Origin: Erwinia tasmaniensis Et1/99
Lineage (GTDB): Bacteria; Pseudomonadota; Gammaproteobacteria; Enterobacterales; Enterobacteriaceae
Direction of reading: 5' to 3'
Assembly (NCBI RefSeq): GCF_000026185.1
Contig: NC_010694.1
Coordinates: forward strand, 2,232,001 to 2,296,000
Length of the DNA: 64,000 nt
This document shows, in pieces, positions 1 to 10,684 of this stretch; position 1 is the first letter of the stretch, and every line of letters begins with the position of its first letter. Under the pieces are notes generated by a model. It was not told the origin of the DNA. It did not search any database and saw only the letters and a list, made by a program, of their open reading frames with translations. Both the position numbers and the translations under genes were made by a program.

Positions 1-372
1 ACCAAGCCGTTTCATATTGAGGAAGTGGTCGCACGTCTGCAGGCATTAATGCGCCGTAACTGCGGGCTGGCCTCACAAATTATTACCCTGCAACCTTTTC
101 AGATAGATCTGTCGCGTCGTGAAGTGACTATTCACGAGCGCCTGTTAAAGCTGACGGCGTTTGAATACACCATTCTTGAAACGTTGATCCGCAATGCCGG
201 TAAAGTGGTCAGCAAGGATTCACTGATGCTGCAACTCTATCCCGACGCTGAACTGCGTGAGAGCCATACCATTGACGTGTTGATGGGGCGGCTGCGCAAA
301 AAGATTCAGGCTGAATACGCACAGGAAGTGATTACCACGGTGCGCGGTCTGGGCTACCGCTTCGATCTCTGA
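1..372 (+). CDS. phoP: Response regulator PhoP, C-terminal part (5' truncated by window edge)
   Basis: PhoP is the DNA-binding response regulator of the PhoPQ system, which reacts to low Mg2+, acid pH and cationic peptides. The reading frame is open from base 1 ([13 protein letters not shown]), which is the end of the receiver domain with the conserved K-P of the last switch region. It continues into an OmpR/PhoB-type winged helix ending [11 protein letters not shown]. About 123 of the usual ~223 residues are present; the start lies outside the window. The stop is only 4 bases before phoQ, so the two are co-transcribed. The identity rests on this C-terminus plus the PhoQ neighbour. Confidence 0.96.
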   Translation, partial: TKPFHIEEVVARLQALMRRNCGLASQIITLQPFQIDLSRREVTIHERLLKLTAFEYTILETLIRNAGKVVSKDSLMLQLYPDAELRESHTIDVLMGRLRKKIQAEYAQEVITTVRGLGYRFDL

Positions 373-376
373 AAAT

Positions 377-1822
377 ATGTTTAATTTTAGCCTGCGCCGT
401 AAAAAACCGTTCTCTTTACGCATTCGCTTTATCCTTGCCACCGCAGCCGTTGTCCTGACCATGTCACTCTCTTACGGTATGGTTGCGGTGGTCGGTTATG
501 TGGTGAGCTTCGACAAAAACACCTATCGCGTACTGCGCAGTGAAAGCAATCTTTTTTTCACGCTGGCGAAATGGAAGGACGATAAGCTCACTATCGTACA
601 ACCCGAACGCGTGACGCTTAACTTTCCAGCCCTGGTGTTTATTTATGACGATCACGGCAATTTGCTGTGGCAACAGCGAGATGTGCCGGATATCCGCTCA
701 AAAATTCAGCGCAATTGGCTAAACAAATCTGATTTCTACGAGATTGACACCAATAATCATACCAGTCGCGAAGTGCTGGGCGATGACCATAACGCACAGC
801 AAAAATTGACCGACTACGACGATGACGGTAATGAAACGCTCACGCACTCGGTCGCGGTCAATCGCTACGATGCCACGCTGACTTTGCCAAAGCTAACCAT
901 CGTGGTAGTGGACTCTATCCCGCAGGAGTTACAACATTCCGACGTAGTGTGGTCATGGTTCAGCTACGTACTGCTGGCCAATCTGCTGCTGATCATTCCG
1001 CTCTTATGGCTTGCCGCACACTGGAGCTTGCGCCCCATCGGCGCGCTGGCGGCACAGGTACGTGAGCTTGAGGGTGGCAGTCGTGAAACTCTCGACCCGT
1101 CAACGCCGCAAGAGCTGAAGGGGCTGGTGCGCAATCTCAACCTGCTGCTGGACAATGAACGCCAGCGCTATACCCGCTACCGAACCACCTTAAGCGATTT
1201 AGCACACAGCCTGAAAACGCCGCTGGCGGTATTGCAGAGCACGCTACGTTCGCTGCGCGGCGGGCGTAACCTCTCTATACAACAGGCTGAACCGATAATG
1301 CTGGAGCAGATCAGTCGTATTTCCCAGCAGATCGGCTATTACCTGCATCGCGCCAGCATGCAGGCGGATCACAATGCGCTCAAACGCGACATGCACTCCG
1401 TCCCTGCCCTGCTTGATAGCCTGATCTCGGCGCTGAACAAAGTTTATCAGCGCAAAGGCGTAGTATTGACGCTTGATATCTCGCCTGAGGTTATCTTTGT
1501 CGGCGAGCAAAACGATTTTATGGAAGTCATGGGTAACGTGCTGGATAACGCCTGTAAATACTGCCTGGAGTTTGTTGAAGTCAGCGTGCAGCAGACGGAA
1601 AACACGTTACGCATCTATGTTGAAGATGACGGGCCGGGCATCCCGGAAAACAAGCGCGACCTGGTATTTATTCGCGGCCAACGTGCGGATACCATGCGCC
1701 CCGGTCAAGGACTTGGACTGTCGCTGGCGCGTGATATTCTTGAGCAGTATGCCGGGGATATCAACGCCAGCACCAGTAAGCTTGGCGGCGCACGCATGGA
1801 AGTCATTTTTCAGCGCCAGTAG
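377..1822 (+). CDS. phoQ: Sensor histidine kinase PhoQ
   Basis: PhoQ is the inner-membrane sensor kinase/phosphatase partner of PhoP. Of 481 residues, TM1 lies at about 17-44, a periplasmic sensor domain at 45-190 and TM2 at about 193-214, followed by a HAMP linker. The H-box [15 protein letters not shown] puts the phospho-acceptor at His277, the same number as in E. coli. The N-box [11 protein letters not shown]1 DDGPGIP and G2 GQGLGLSLA follow. The membrane-facing acidic patch is DYDDD (146-150), somewhat weaker than the E. coli cluster. The ATG lies 4 bases after the phoP stop. Confidence 0.97.
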   Translation: MFNFSLRRKKPFSLRIRFILATAAVVLTMSLSYGMVAVVGYVVSFDKNTYRVLRSESNLFFTLAKWKDDKLTIVQPERVTLNFPALVFIYDDHGNLLWQQRDVPDIRSKIQRNWLNKSDFYEIDTNNHTSREVLGDDHNAQQKLTDYDDDGNETLTHSVAVNRYDATLTLPKLTIVVVDSIPQELQHSDVVWSWFSYVLLANLLLIIPLLWLAAHWSLRPIGALAAQVRELEGGSRETLDPSTPQELKGLVRNLNLLLDNERQRYTRYRTTLSDLAHSLKTPLAVLQSTLRSLRGGRNLSIQQAEPIMLEQISRISQQIGYYLHRASMQADHNALKRDMHSVPALLDSLISALNKVYQRKGVVLTLDISPEVIFVGEQNDFMEVMGNVLDNACKYCLEFVEVSVQQTENTLRIYVEDDGPGIPENKRDLVFIRGQRADTMRPGQGLGLSLARDILEQYAGDINASTSKLGGARMEVIFQRQ

Positions 1823-2070
1823 CCTACCCGCTTAAGGTTTCAGCTTAATTTATTTCGTTGCAGTCGGGTAGCAGAACAAAATTTCAGCCCATTTCTGAAC
1901 AGCGCGGGGGAAACTCTGCCCCGAAGGGCGCGGGGCCCACAACAGGGCAGGCTGAAACGGCAACTCTCCTCGGCCAGTACATCGCACTGCCTGAAGTATG
2001 ACCGCGATAGTACCCAGCAGCAGCTCGACACTGTTATAATCGATCCACTTTGGCGTTTCAGGAAACCATT

Positions 2071-3198
2071 ATGGATTATCAACTCGATCTTAACTGGCCA
2101 GACTTTATTCAGCGCTACTGGCAGAAACGCCCGGTGGTGCTTAAACGCGGCTTTAAAAACTTTATCGACCCCATTTCGCCCGACGAACTGGCTGGGCTGG
2201 CGATGGAAAACGAAGTCGACAGCCGCCTGGTCAGCCATCAGGACGGCAAGTGGCAGGTTGGACACGGGCCTTTTGAGAGCTATGACCATCTTGGTGAAAA
2301 TAACTGGTCGCTGCTGGTACAGGCGGTCGATCACTGGCACGAGCCGTCAGCCGCGCTGATGCAGCCTTTCCGGGCTATCCCGGACTGGCGCGTTGACGAT
2401 CTGATGGTGTCCTTCTCTGTTCCCGGCGGCGGAGTAGGTCCACACTTCGACCAGTATGACGTCTTTATTATCCAGGGAACCGGTCGCCGTCGCTGGCGGG
2501 TCGGTGAAAAGCTGGAGATGAAACAGCACTGCCCGCATCCAGACCTGCTCCAGGTCGACCCTTTCGATGCCATTATTGACGAAGAAATGGAGCCAGGCGA
2601 CATCCTCTATATTCCGCCGGGCTTCCCCCATGAAGGCTACTCGCTGGAAAATGCCATCAATTACTCGGTTGGTTTCCGCGCGCCGAGCGGACGTGAGTTG
2701 ATTAGCGGCTTCGCCGACTATGTCCTGGCACGCGAACTCGGTAGCCACCGCTTCAGCGACCCGGATGTTGAAATGCGCGAAAACAATGCGGAGATACTCT
2801 CCGCAGAGCTGAACGGCATTCGCGCCATGATGCTGGAGGTGATCGAACAGCCCCAGCATTTCAATCAGTGGTTTGGCGAGTTTATTTCGCAATCACGTCA
2901 CGAGCTGGATATTGCACCGCCGGAACCGCCGTATCAGCCGGACGAGATTTACGATGCGTTGCAGCAAGGCGGCCAGCTGTCGCGTCTGGGGGGCCTGCGG
3001 GTCGTCTCTATTGGCGAGGCGATTTTCATAAACGGCGAACAGCTGGAGTCTACGCACCGTTCCGCCCTGACCGTACTGGCTAACCAACTGACGCTGGGCC
3101 ATGAAGCGCTGGGTGAAGCGCTGGACGATCCTGCATTTCTTGCACAGCTGGCAGCGCTGGTAAACAGCGGCTACTGGTATTTTTCTGACGAAGAATAA
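2071..3198 (+). CDS. roxA: Ribosomal protein uL16 3-hydroxylase RoxA (YcfD)
   Basis: This is a 2-oxoglutarate/Fe(II) oxygenase that hydroxylates an arginine of ribosomal protein uL16. The 375-residue protein (E. coli: 373) opens MDYQLDLNWPDF. The JmjC-like iron triad is visible as His125-x-Asp127 (VGPHFDQYD) and His187 (PGFPHEGY). The C-terminal winged-helix part ends LAALVNSGYWYFS. An upstream in-frame ATG at 2050 exists, but the family start at 2071 fits by alignment. phoQ-ycfD adjacency is the E. coli arrangement; a 248-base gap separates them here, so roxA probably has its own promoter. Confidence 0.95.
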   Translation: MDYQLDLNWPDFIQRYWQKRPVVLKRGFKNFIDPISPDELAGLAMENEVDSRLVSHQDGKWQVGHGPFESYDHLGENNWSLLVQAVDHWHEPSAALMQPFRAIPDWRVDDLMVSFSVPGGGVGPHFDQYDVFIIQGTGRRRWRVGEKLEMKQHCPHPDLLQVDPFDAIIDEEMEPGDILYIPPGFPHEGYSLENAINYSVGFRAPSGRELISGFADYVLARELGSHRFSDPDVEMRENNAEILSAELNGIRAMMLEVIEQPQHFNQWFGEFISQSRHELDIAPPEPPYQPDEIYDALQQGGQLSRLGGLRVVSIGEAIFINGEQLESTHRSALTVLANQLTLGHEALGEALDDPAFLAQLAALVNSGYWYFSDEE

Positions 3199-3209
3199 AC
3201 GTGGTTATC

Positions 3210-3238
3210 GCGAACGGCCGTTACCGATGGTCGTTCGC
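3210..3238 (+). terminator. Possible hairpin after roxA
   Basis: A 10-bp stem with one G-T pair (GCGAACGGCC at 3210-3219, GGTCGTTCGC at 3229-3238) and a 9-base loop lies 12 bases past the roxA stop. No T tract follows on the plus strand, so it may end transcription poorly or serve as a 3' end stabiliser. Confidence 0.35.
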
Positions 3239-3323
3239 CTGCAATCGCCCCACGCCCAGCTCCTTTATTTTGTACACCGCTCCACGGCCGATCACGTTAA
3301 TTTCAGGCGAGATAAACACGCGA

Positions 3324-3884
3324 TTAGCGGCGAGGATAATGAATGATATTGTGAAAACAGAGCAGATTTTTGCCGGGGTTACGATAGCCGTGTGGTCTGT
3401 CTGCATAAAAGCGCAACGCCTCCCCTTCTTTCAGCCGCTGCCTGCCTCCATCGACCGCAATGTCCAGCTCTCCGGCAACAACAATCACGTGTTCAATTAC
3501 TCCCGGCTCATGCGCGCTGGACTCGCTACAAGCTCCCGACACCATCTCAATGACCAGCACTTCACAGCCTGTTTCTGCATCGAAGGGGAATAAAGGCACG
3601 ACCTGCATGGCGTTATTCTCCTGATGATAGCCCTGCAAATGCCGGTGGCAGCGCGGCGTGCCGGGTTCGGCAACTTCCGGTGCGATAAAGAAAGTTAATG
3701 GCAAATTAAAGCCGCTGGCGATTTTCCAAAGGGTTGCCACCGTTGGGCAGGACTCCGCGCGTTCAACCTGCCCAAGCATGGCCTTGCTGACCCCGGTGAT
3801 TTGTGCAGCCTGGGTAAGACTCCAGCCGCGGGCCGCGCGTTGCGCTTTTAGCGTTTTTGCCAAATGATCTTGCAGCCTGTTCAC
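3324..3884 (-). CDS. XRE-family regulator with C-terminal cupin domain, SutR (YdcN)-like
   Basis: A 186-residue transcription factor. Residues ~8-62 form an HTH-XRE domain (LKAQRAARGWSLTQAAQ, TGVSKAMLGQVERAE, PTVATLWKIASGFNLPL). Residues ~108-178 form a small cupin fold (ACSESSAHEPGVIEHV, GELDIAVDGGRQRL, PHGYRN). It is transcribed divergently from a BenE/YdcO-type transporter, the same pairing as E. coli ydcN (sutR)-ydcO. E. coli SutR is linked to sulfur utilisation genes; whether this orthologue controls the same targets is an inference. It probably binds the repeat-rich 106-base region between the two starts. Confidence 0.85.
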   Translation of the reverse strand: MNRLQDHLAKTLKAQRAARGWSLTQAAQITGVSKAMLGQVERAESCPTVATLWKIASGFNLPLTFFIAPEVAEPGTPRCHRHLQGYHQENNAMQVVPLFPFDAETGCEVLVIEMVSGACSESSAHEPGVIEHVIVVAGELDIAVDGGRQRLKEGEALRFYADRPHGYRNPGKNLLCFHNIIHYPRR

Positions 3885-3925
3885 GTTGGTTTCTCCATGC
3901 GATTTGCCACGAGTATAACCGCTTG

Positions 3926-3957
3926 TACGTTATAACGCACGATGCTACGTTGTACGC
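3926..3957. promoter_or_regulatory. Candidate operator pair in the sutR-like/benE divergent promoter
   Basis: Two related sequences occur 20 bases apart, which is two helical turns: TACGTTATAACGC at 3926-3938 and TACGTTGTACGC at 3946-3957. The first contains the perfect 10-bp palindrome CGTTATAACG (3928-3937). They sit in the middle of the only region between the divergent genes, where an XRE dimer pair would be expected to bind. The binding protein is inferred, not shown. Confidence 0.5.
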
Positions 3958-3990
3958 TATTGCGTCCAAGAGCCATCTGAGGAACCGTCC

Positions 3991-5163
3991 ATGCGCTCAC
4001 CCCAGCCTTTGTGCCCCCCCACCTTCCCGGCCATTGTCGCGGGACTGGTTGCGGTGCTGGTTAGCTACACCAGCTCTGCGGCGATTATCTTTCAGGCGGC
4101 GGCGGCGGCCGGAGCCAGCGCAGCACAGACCGGAGGCTGGATAACGATACTCGGACTGGCTATGGGTGCCACCACGCTAGGCCTGTCGCTGTGGTATCGC
4201 GCCCCGGTTCTCACCGCATGGTCTACGCCGGGAGCGGCTCTACTGGTCACCAGTTTGCCAGGCATCCCTCTCAATGAGGCAATTGGCATTTTTGTCTTCG
4301 CCTCCGCTCTGATCCTGATTTGCGGCATTACCGGGCTTTTCGCCCGTATGATGAACGCTATCCCACAGGCCGTTACCAGCGCAATGCTGGCCGGTATTTT
4401 GCTGCATTTCGGCATCAATGCCTTTACGGCTTTGCAGGTCAACTTTGTTCTCAGTGGCACCATGTGCCTGGTCTGGATGCTGGCACGCCGCTGGCTGCCG
4501 CGCTATGCCATCGTGTATAGCCTGCTGGCCGGATTGGCGGTGGCTGCCTTTCAGGGCAATGTGAACCCTGTCCATACGCCAGCCATGCTGACCCCGGAGT
4601 TCATTGCCCCCCACTTTAGCCTGTCTTCGCTGTTGGGGATTGGCGTGCCGTTCTTCGTCGTGACCATGGCGTCGCAAAACGCGCCGGGCATAGCCGCCCT
4701 GAGGGCGCACGGCTATACGCTGCCCGTGTCACCACTGATTGCATGGACAGGACTGACCGCCCTGCTGCTAGCCCCGTTCGGCGGATTCAGCGTCTGCATT
4801 GCCGCCATCACGGCGGCTATCTGCATGGGGGAGGATGTGCACAAAGACCCCCAGCGGCGCTATTGGGCAACCGCTTCGGCCGGGGTCTTTTATCTGCTGG
4901 CGGGGATATTTGGTGGGGCCATTGTTGGCCTGTTTGATGCGCTTCCCACGGCGTTGATCCAGACCATTGCTGGCCTGGCATTGCTCGGCACGATTTCCGC
5001 CAGCCTCCAGCGAGCGCTGAGTGACGAGCGCCAGCGTGACGCCGCGGCGATCGCTTTTCTGATCACCGCGTCGGGCGTCAACCTGTTGGGAATAGGCTCT
5101 GCATTCTGGGGATTAGTCGGCGGCGTTATCGCCCACCTGATCCTCACGCTGCGCAAGCGCTGA
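3991..5163 (+). CDS. ydcO: BenE/YdcO-family benzoate/H+ symporter-like inner-membrane transporter
   Basis: A 390-residue polytopic membrane protein with about 11-12 hydrophobic segments. BenE-family features are [18 protein letters not shown] near residues 10-27, the segment around [11 protein letters not shown] (~70-80) and [18 protein letters not shown] (~260-277). It aligns over its whole length with E. coli YdcO. BenE-type members import benzoate with protons; the substrate of the YdcO branch is not established. It is divergent from the cupin regulator at 3324-3884 and presumably under its control. Its last 51 bases overlap the 3' end of cobB on the other strand. Confidence 0.85.
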   Translation: MRSPQPLCPPTFPAIVAGLVAVLVSYTSSAAIIFQAAAAAGASAAQTGGWITILGLAMGATTLGLSLWYRAPVLTAWSTPGAALLVTSLPGIPLNEAIGIFVFASALILICGITGLFARMMNAIPQAVTSAMLAGILLHFGINAFTALQVNFVLSGTMCLVWMLARRWLPRYAIVYSLLAGLAVAAFQGNVNPVHTPAMLTPEFIAPHFSLSSLLGIGVPFFVVTMASQNAPGIAALRAHGYTLPVSPLIAWTGLTALLLAPFGGFSVCIAAITAAICMGEDVHKDPQRRYWATASAGVFYLLAGIFGGAIVGLFDALPTALIQTIAGLALLGTISASLQRALSDERQRDAAAIAFLITASGVNLLGIGSAFWGLVGGVIAHLILTLRKR

Positions 5164-6027
5164 CGAGTGCTCGCCGTCGCTCAGGGTAATCGGCCGGGCA
5201 ATCATTTTCAGCACGTTATGCACCCATTCCGGCACCACCTGAGTCGCCAGTCCGTACTGCTTCTGCTCGAATTCGCTGCCAACCTGGCTGGGTTCAAGAT
5301 TAAGCTCTACGGTATGTGCACCCTGCAGGCGAGCCTCGTGCACAAAGCCCGCTGCCGGATAGACGTGCCCTGAGGTGCCGATGGCCACGAAATAATCTGC
5401 GGCGGCAATCGCCGTGTAAATTTCGTCCATCTGCAATGGCATTTCGCCGAACCACACAATATGTGGGCGCAGCGTCGACGGGAACTGGCAGCAGTGACAG
5501 CGATCGTCGGGTTTAACATCTTCGTTCCAATGCAGGATCTGGCCGCTGCTGGCACAACGTACCTTCAGCAATTCCCCGTGCATATGGATAACGTTGCGGC
5601 TACCTGCACGTTCGTGAAGATTATCGATATTCTGCGTCACCAGGAGAAAACGATCGCCCAGCGCCGCTTCAAGTTCCGCCAGCGCCTTGTGCGCGGCGTT
5701 CGGCTGTATCTCCGGCTGTTGTAGCTGACGGCGGCGCTGGTTATAGAACGCCTGCACCTGCTGCGGATTGCGGGCAAAGCCCTCCGGGGTGGCAACATCT
5801 TCTACCCTGTGGTCCTCCCACAGTCCGTCTTCAGCGCGAAACGTTTTGATACCCGACTCGGCGGAAATACCCGCCCCGGTCAGCACCACGATGCGCGGTA
5901 GCGGGTGCCGGGCAATCTCAATATTACGGTCGCGTTCAAAAATGCGCTGACGGAAACGCTGGTGTACCTGACGTCGGGTCTTTTTGTAGCGTGCCAGTCT
6001 TAAGCGACGGCGTGGTGTGCGCATCAT
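5113..6027 (-). CDS. cobB: NAD-dependent protein deacylase CobB (sirtuin) with extended C-terminus
   Basis: CobB is the main sirtuin deacetylase/desuccinylase. Its 304 residues carry the basic N-terminal helix of the long isoform (~1-33), the NAD-binding [10 protein letters not shown] (51-60), [12 protein letters not shown], and the catalytic HMHGE (His150). A cysteine cluster (C158, C177, C179, C180) sits in the zinc module, and Y95/R98 match the E. coli Tyr92/Arg95 acyl-pocket residues. E. coli CobB has 279 residues; here about 25 extra polar residues follow VPEWVHNVL and are read antisense to the end of ydcO. It is the last gene of lolCDE-nagK-cobB, 8 bases after nagK. Met1 and Met2 are both possible starts. 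Confidence 0.95.
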   Translation of the reverse strand: MMRTPRRRLRLARYKKTRRQVHQRFRQRIFERDRNIEIARHPLPRIVVLTGAGISAESGIKTFRAEDGLWEDHRVEDVATPEGFARNPQQVQAFYNQRRRQLQQPEIQPNAAHKALAELEAALGDRFLLVTQNIDNLHERAGSRNVIHMHGELLKVRCASSGQILHWNEDVKPDDRCHCCQFPSTLRPHIVWFGEMPLQMDEIYTAIAAADYFVAIGTSGHVYPAAGFVHEARLQGAHTVELNLEPSQVGSEFEQKQYGLATQVVPEWVHNVLKMIARPITLSDGEHSSALAQREDQVGDNAAD

Positions 6028-6035
6028 TAAATCCT

Positions 6036-6947
6036 CTAAAACTTTAGGTGCAGGAATGCGGCACCGCGCATTCCTCCTGCATCGCCATGACGTGCCCTTT
6101 CAAAGCGCGGCGGCCGGGCAACCGGTAACAGATGAGAACTCACTCGCTCTGACAGGCCGTCATACAGCGCATCAAAATTGGACAAACCGCCGCCCAACAC
6201 CACCAGGTGCGGGTCCAGCAGCGTAAGAATATTGCCCAAACAGACGGCTAACAGCTCACGATAGCGTTCAGTGTGTGCCAGCGCATCGGTATCTCCCTCA
6301 TAATAACGACGGATGATCTCCGGCGCACTGTGTGTCTTCTGATAAAAATAGTGCCACAGCCAGGAAAACCCGTTTCCTGAAAGATAGCCTTCAATACAGC
6401 CATACTTGCCGCAACCGCAGGGCAACAGCGGAATATCACGGCCAAGTACACGCAATGCGTCTACCGGCAGGCGCATGTGCCCCAGCTCGCCGACCACGTA
6501 ATTGCGCCCGGTAACCGGTTTACCGTCAACAATCAGCCCGCCCCCCACGCCCGTGCCGAGGATCATCCCCAACACCACCGGATATTGCATAAATTCGTCA
6601 TCCCAGGCTTCGGACAAGGCAAAACAGTTGGCGTCATTATCAATGCGCACTTCCCGGCCAAGCCGGGCGCTGAGATCGGCCCGCAGCGTGCGGCCCCGTG
6701 CCGCCGGAATATTGGCGCTAAAAATCGTGCCGTCATCCGCTATCGGTAGCCCCGGCACGCCAATGCCCACGCTGCCCCGTACGCCGCAAAATCCATCCGC
6801 CTGCTGCGTCAGCGTGTCGATCGCCGCCAGCAGCTGCGCGTAGTCATCCTTAGGGGTGGCAACCCGCCGTTGCCAGATAAGCTGGCGATGCGCGTTATAC
6901 ACGCCCAACGCGATCTTACTGCCGCCAATATCAAAACCGTAAAACAT
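6036..6947 (-). CDS. nagK: N-acetyl-D-glucosamine kinase NagK
   Basis: A ROK-family sugar kinase that phosphorylates GlcNAc released during peptidoglycan recycling. At 303 residues it equals E. coli NagK. The phosphate loop is [11 protein letters not shown] (residues 6-16), where E. coli has DIGGTK. Also seen are the sugar-binding [32 protein letters not shown] and the zinc site CGCGKYGC. It lies 14 bases after lolE and 8 bases before cobB, all on the minus strand. Confidence 0.96.
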   Translation of the reverse strand: MFYGFDIGGSKIALGVYNAHRQLIWQRRVATPKDDYAQLLAAIDTLTQQADGFCGVRGSVGIGVPGLPIADDGTIFSANIPAARGRTLRADLSARLGREVRIDNDANCFALSEAWDDEFMQYPVVLGMILGTGVGGGLIVDGKPVTGRNYVVGELGHMRLPVDALRVLGRDIPLLPCGCGKYGCIEGYLSGNGFSWLWHYFYQKTHSAPEIIRRYYEGDTDALAHTERYRELLAVCLGNILTLLDPHLVVLGGGLSNFDALYDGLSERVSSHLLPVARPPRFERARHGDAGGMRGAAFLHLKF

Positions 6948-6961
6948 CCAGCCCCCTGGCG

Positions 6962-8206
6962 CTACTGGCCGCTAAGTACCCGTGCCGGGTCGATACGGCT
7001 GGCGCGCCGGGCCGGATACCAGCTGGCTAACAGGCTGAGCAGCAGCGACGTTAGCAGTACAATAGCGACATCACTCCAGTGCAGCTCTGAGGGAAGAAAA
7101 TCGATAAAATAGATATCCCCCGACAGGAAATGATAACCGGTTACCGCTTCAATTGCGTGAATGACTGACGTCAGGTTGAGGGCGGCCAGCACCCCCACCA
7201 CTACGCCACTCACGCTGCCCACCAGCCCGGCAAGCAGTCCGTACCAGACAAAAATAGCGCGTATCAGACCATCTTTGGCCCCCAGAGTGCGCAGCACCGC
7301 GATATCACTGCTCTTGTCTTTGACCGCCATCACCAGCGTGGAGACGATATTAAAGCAGGCAACACCGATCACCAGCACCATCGCCAGATACATGATGGCG
7401 CGGATCATCTGAATATCGCGATACATGTAACCATATGTCCCCATCCAGCTGCGGATATAGACGTATGAATGGGTGACTTCGCCTGCCTGGCGGACCAGCG
7501 CCGCCGCGTTAAACGGGTCGTTCGCTTTGATGGCAATGCCCGTGACGTTATCCCCCATGCCCAACAGCCGTTGGGCATCATCCAGCGGCACCAGTGCCAG
7601 GCTGTGATCGAGCATGCCGCTGAGCTTAAGTACTCCGGCCACCTGTAGACGCACCCGCTTCGGCTGCAACAGTTTATGCCCGGCATCGCTGTTAGGGATC
7701 ATAATGGTCAGCCAGTCCCCCTGTTTGAGCTTCAGGCTGTCTGCCACTCCCTGGCCCAGCAGGATCTGCTGCTTACCCGGCGCAAAATTTTGCCAGGCAT
7801 CTCCCTGCACATAGGATGGCAGCGCGCTAAGACGGCTCTCCTGCTGCGGATCGACGCCTTTCACCTGAACGGCCTGTAGCTTACTGCCACTCTCAATCAG
7901 TCCGGTAAAGTTGATATAGGGGGCCGCTGCCGCAACGCCCGGAACCTGCGCGATCTTTGGCAGCAGCGCCTGCCAACCGCTAAATGGCTGATTAACCGGC
8001 TCGATTTCGCCGTGAGGAACCACCGCCAGAATGCGATGATTGAGTTCACGCTCAAAGCCGTTCATTGCGCTAAGACCAATAATTAATACGGCAACGCCCA
8101 GCGCAATCCCCACGGTGGAGATCGCCGATATCAGCGAGACCATCCCCCCGCGCCTGCGTCCACGGCTGAAGCGCAGGCCCAGCAATAGTGAAAGAGCCCC
8201 CGCCAT
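6962..8206 (-). CDS. lolE: Lipoprotein-releasing ABC transporter permease LolE
   Basis: LolE and LolC form the inner-membrane heterodimer that, driven by LolD, extracts outer-membrane lipoproteins and passes them to LolA. At 414 residues it has the E. coli LolE length. It has one N-terminal TM (~25-47), a large periplasmic domain (~50-265), and three C-terminal TM segments in the FtsX-like domain (~270-405), ending [16 protein letters not shown]. The start ATG overlaps the lolD stop by one base (TGATG), indicating translational coupling. Confidence 0.96.
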   Translation of the reverse strand: MAGALSLLLGLRFSRGRRRGGMVSLISAISTVGIALGVAVLIIGLSAMNGFERELNHRILAVVPHGEIEPVNQPFSGWQALLPKIAQVPGVAAAAPYINFTGLIESGSKLQAVQVKGVDPQQESRLSALPSYVQGDAWQNFAPGKQQILLGQGVADSLKLKQGDWLTIMIPNSDAGHKLLQPKRVRLQVAGVLKLSGMLDHSLALVPLDDAQRLLGMGDNVTGIAIKANDPFNAAALVRQAGEVTHSYVYIRSWMGTYGYMYRDIQMIRAIMYLAMVLVIGVACFNIVSTLVMAVKDKSSDIAVLRTLGAKDGLIRAIFVWYGLLAGLVGSVSGVVVGVLAALNLTSVIHAIEAVTGYHFLSGDIYFIDFLPSELHWSDVAIVLLTSLLLSLLASWYPARRASRIDPARVLSGQ

Positions 8207-8910
8207 CAGACACGACCCGCCAGGCTCATTTGTTCGTTTAGCTGGCCGTCACGCATTTCCATCTGACGGCGCAGACGTTTCGCCAGATGCAGATCGTGAG
8301 TCACCACCAGAAAAGCCGTGCCCTGCTTTTGATTCAGTTCATTTAACAGCTCGAATATCGCATCGGCATTGCGGGCATCCAGATTGCCGGTCGGTTCATC
8401 GGCCAGTACCAGGCGCGGATTATTGACCAGCGCACGGGCTATCGCCACGCGCTGGCGTTCGCCACCGGAAAGTTCAGACGGGCGATGCGCCGCGCGGTGC
8501 TCAAGACCGACCGCTTTCAGCATTTGCGCCGCCCTCTCCTGCGCCTGTGTCTTGGCCGTTTTGGCGATCAGCAGCGGCATCGCCACATTTTCCAATGCGC
8601 TGAAGTCCGGCAGCAGATGGTGGAACTGATAGATAAAGCCCAGCTCGCGGTTGCGCAATGCGGCTTTCGCCGCGGATGACATGGCATTCAGCGAGTTGCC
8701 GTCGAACAGGACATCGCCAGAGGTCGGCGTATCCAGACCACCCAACAAATGCATCAGGGTGCTTTTCCCTGAGCCGGAACTTCCGACGATGGCCGCCATC
8801 TCGCCCGGCCGTACGCTGAAAGTCACGTTGCGGAGCACATCGGTGTGCACGCTGCCTTCCTGATAGCGCTTACACAGGTTGTCGCACTGCAACAGGATTT
8901 TGTTACTCAT
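8206..8910 (-). CDS. lolD: Lipoprotein-releasing ABC transporter ATPase LolD
   Basis: The cytoplasmic ATPase of LolCDE. Its 234 residues carry Walker [10 protein letters not shown] (~43-51), the signature LSGGERQR (~147-154), Walker [13 protein letters not shown] (~166-177) and the switch histidine in VVTHD. The LolD-typical stretch [18 protein letters not shown] follows the Q-loop. It overlaps lolC by 8 bases and lolE by 1 base, so the three subunits are made from one tight transcript. Confidence 0.97.
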   Translation of the reverse strand: MSNKILLQCDNLCKRYQEGSVHTDVLRNVTFSVRPGEMAAIVGSSGSGKSTLMHLLGGLDTPTSGDVLFDGNSLNAMSSAAKAALRNRELGFIYQFHHLLPDFSALENVAMPLLIAKTAKTQAQERAAQMLKAVGLEHRAAHRPSELSGGERQRVAIARALVNNPRLVLADEPTGNLDARNADAIFELLNELNQKQGTAFLVVTHDLHLAKRLRRQMEMRDGQLNEQMSLAGRV

Positions 8911-10102
8911 AACGTAAAGCCTCAGCGGGTTGAACGGCGGCCGCGCGCCAGGATGGATAAAGTGTCGAAAGCAGTGCCACCACGATGGCGGTAGCGGTAA
9001 TGGTGGCGACCTGGGTCAAAGAGATGTCAACCGGCAGCGCGCCCCCGTCGAGGAAAGCGCCCAACACCGGCATTAAATTATCGAGCTGGCTGGCAAGCAG
9101 CACGCCAAGCAGCGCGCCGAGCAGCGAGCCAACGATGCCCGCCGTTGCGCCTTGTACCATAAACAGCGCGACGATTTGCCGACGCGTCAGCCCCTGGGTT
9201 TGCAGGATCGCCACCTCTCCCTGCTTCTCCATAATCAGCAGGCCAAGAGAAGTCACAATATTGAAGGCTGCCACGGCAATAATCAGGCTGAGCAACAGCC
9301 CCATCATGTTTTTTTCCATTTTAACCGCCTGGAACAGCTCGCCCTTGCGCTCGCGCCAGTCTTTCCACACCAGAGATGTTGGCAACGTCTGTTGGCTAGT
9401 GCTGTCAACCTGCAACGGTTTATCCAGCCACAGCCGCCAGCCGGTAATATGACCCGACGGGTAGCGCATCAGACGTGAAGCGTCCTGCTGATTCACGAGA
9501 ACCTGATAGCCATCAACGTCGCTGTTGGCAGAGAAAGTTCCGATCACGTTAAACAGGCGCTGGCTGGGAATGCGCCCCATTGGCGTAAACTGGCTGGCGG
9601 ACGGCACCATCAGGCGCACCTGCTCACCGATCTTCAGCCCGAGCTGGCCAGCCAGCTGTTCACCAACGATCACATTATACTGGCCGGACTGCAGCTGTTG
9701 CTGCTTCACGTTGACTAAAAAAGGCGTGAGCGGGTCGGCCTCATCCGGATTGATGCCCAGCATAACGCCGACGCCCACGCTGCCAGCGCTCTGCAGCACC
9801 ACTTCGCCGGTAGATAATGGCGTAATACGGCTCACGCCGGACAAATGCAGGCTGCTGGCAGGCGTCTGCCGGGGATCAATGGAGCCTGATTCGCTGGTGA
9901 TTAAAGCCTGAGGCATCAGGCCAAGCGTATTTTTCTCCAGCTGATGCTCCAGGCCATTCATGACGGACAGTACGGTTATCAACGCCATGACGCCCAGCGT
10001 AATGCCGATGGCCGAAAGCCAGGAAACAAACCGACCGAAGCGGTCTGAGCCACGCCCGCGCATGTAGCGCAGACCAATAAATAAGGCGACAGGTTGATAC
10101 AT
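8903..10102 (-). CDS. lolC: Lipoprotein-releasing ABC transporter permease LolC
   Basis: The 399-residue partner of LolE and first gene of the minus-strand operon lolC-lolD-lolE-nagK-cobB. It has an N-terminal TM (~24-46, [25 protein letters not shown]), a periplasmic domain that in E. coli docks LolA, and three C-terminal TMs (from ~268), ending PAEALRYE. The order lolC-lolD-lolE and the relative lengths (399/234/414) separate LolC from LolE. In E. coli mfd lies close by in the other orientation; here it is more than 24 kb away. Confidence 0.96.
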   Translation of the reverse strand: MYQPVALFIGLRYMRGRGSDRFGRFVSWLSAIGITLGVMALITVLSVMNGLEHQLEKNTLGLMPQALITSESGSIDPRQTPASSLHLSGVSRITPLSTGEVVLQSAGSVGVGVMLGINPDEADPLTPFLVNVKQQQLQSGQYNVIVGEQLAGQLGLKIGEQVRLMVPSASQFTPMGRIPSQRLFNVIGTFSANSDVDGYQVLVNQQDASRLMRYPSGHITGWRLWLDKPLQVDSTSQQTLPTSLVWKDWRERKGELFQAVKMEKNMMGLLLSLIIAVAAFNIVTSLGLLIMEKQGEVAILQTQGLTRRQIVALFMVQGATAGIVGSLLGALLGVLLASQLDNLMPVLGAFLDGGALPVDISLTQVATITATAIVVALLSTLYPSWRAAAVQPAEALRYE

Positions 10103-10684
10103 GGCATCCGTCTTTTGTAATAGCGGTAAACAGTTGCAGGAATGATAAAGGTTAGCACCGCGTTATGGAACCACTAAGCCCCTGACTCTGCACATTGTTT
10201 CGCCAGTGGCCTGAAAATTTGATGTGAAACTGTAAAAATCCTTCCTGCCGCGCTCAATATGACTTCGCCAGAGATCGTGCAGCGATATGTTCCTCCCATC
10301 GCAGTACAAACTGACGACAAGGCACCCCATGAAAAAGCAGCGGTCACAATAAGGATAATCTGGAAGTATCATAAATCGGCTGATAACGAGCTCTTTTATT
10401 CGCTCGCCTGGATTTTTTGCGTTATATGTTGCTGCACCTCAAGATCCTGACCGCATAACGGATGAGGCAGAGCCCCCTGAATGACTATTCGTTAAGAGAA
10501 CGCGTAAATGAAACCGCCTGTGATTATAAAAAATCGATAAACTGCATGCAGCCGGGCACCATGCGTCTTTATAAAGGGATAAATTTCCTCCGTTTTACTG
10601 ATATCGTTCTTTGGCCAGGCACGCAACCAGCTTGAGACCCGACCGTCACGTGAGCGACTCGTTTTCACCGTCATGAGCTGAAAG
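10103..10684. other. 582-base spacer between divergent lolC and the GGDEF gene
   Basis: No convincing gene here; short ORFs on either strand lack recognisable domains or good ribosome sites. It must hold the lolC promoter (minus) and the GGDEF promoter (plus). One RcsAB-box-like string, TAAGGATAATCTGG, lies at 10350-10363. The region coincides with the breakpoint relative to the E. coli lolC-mfd neighbourhood. Confidence 0.5.

Noticed and set aside
10163..10372. 69-codon minus frame upstream of lolC
   Set aside because: No recognisable motif, no good ribosome site, and it spans the region where the lolC promoter should be.
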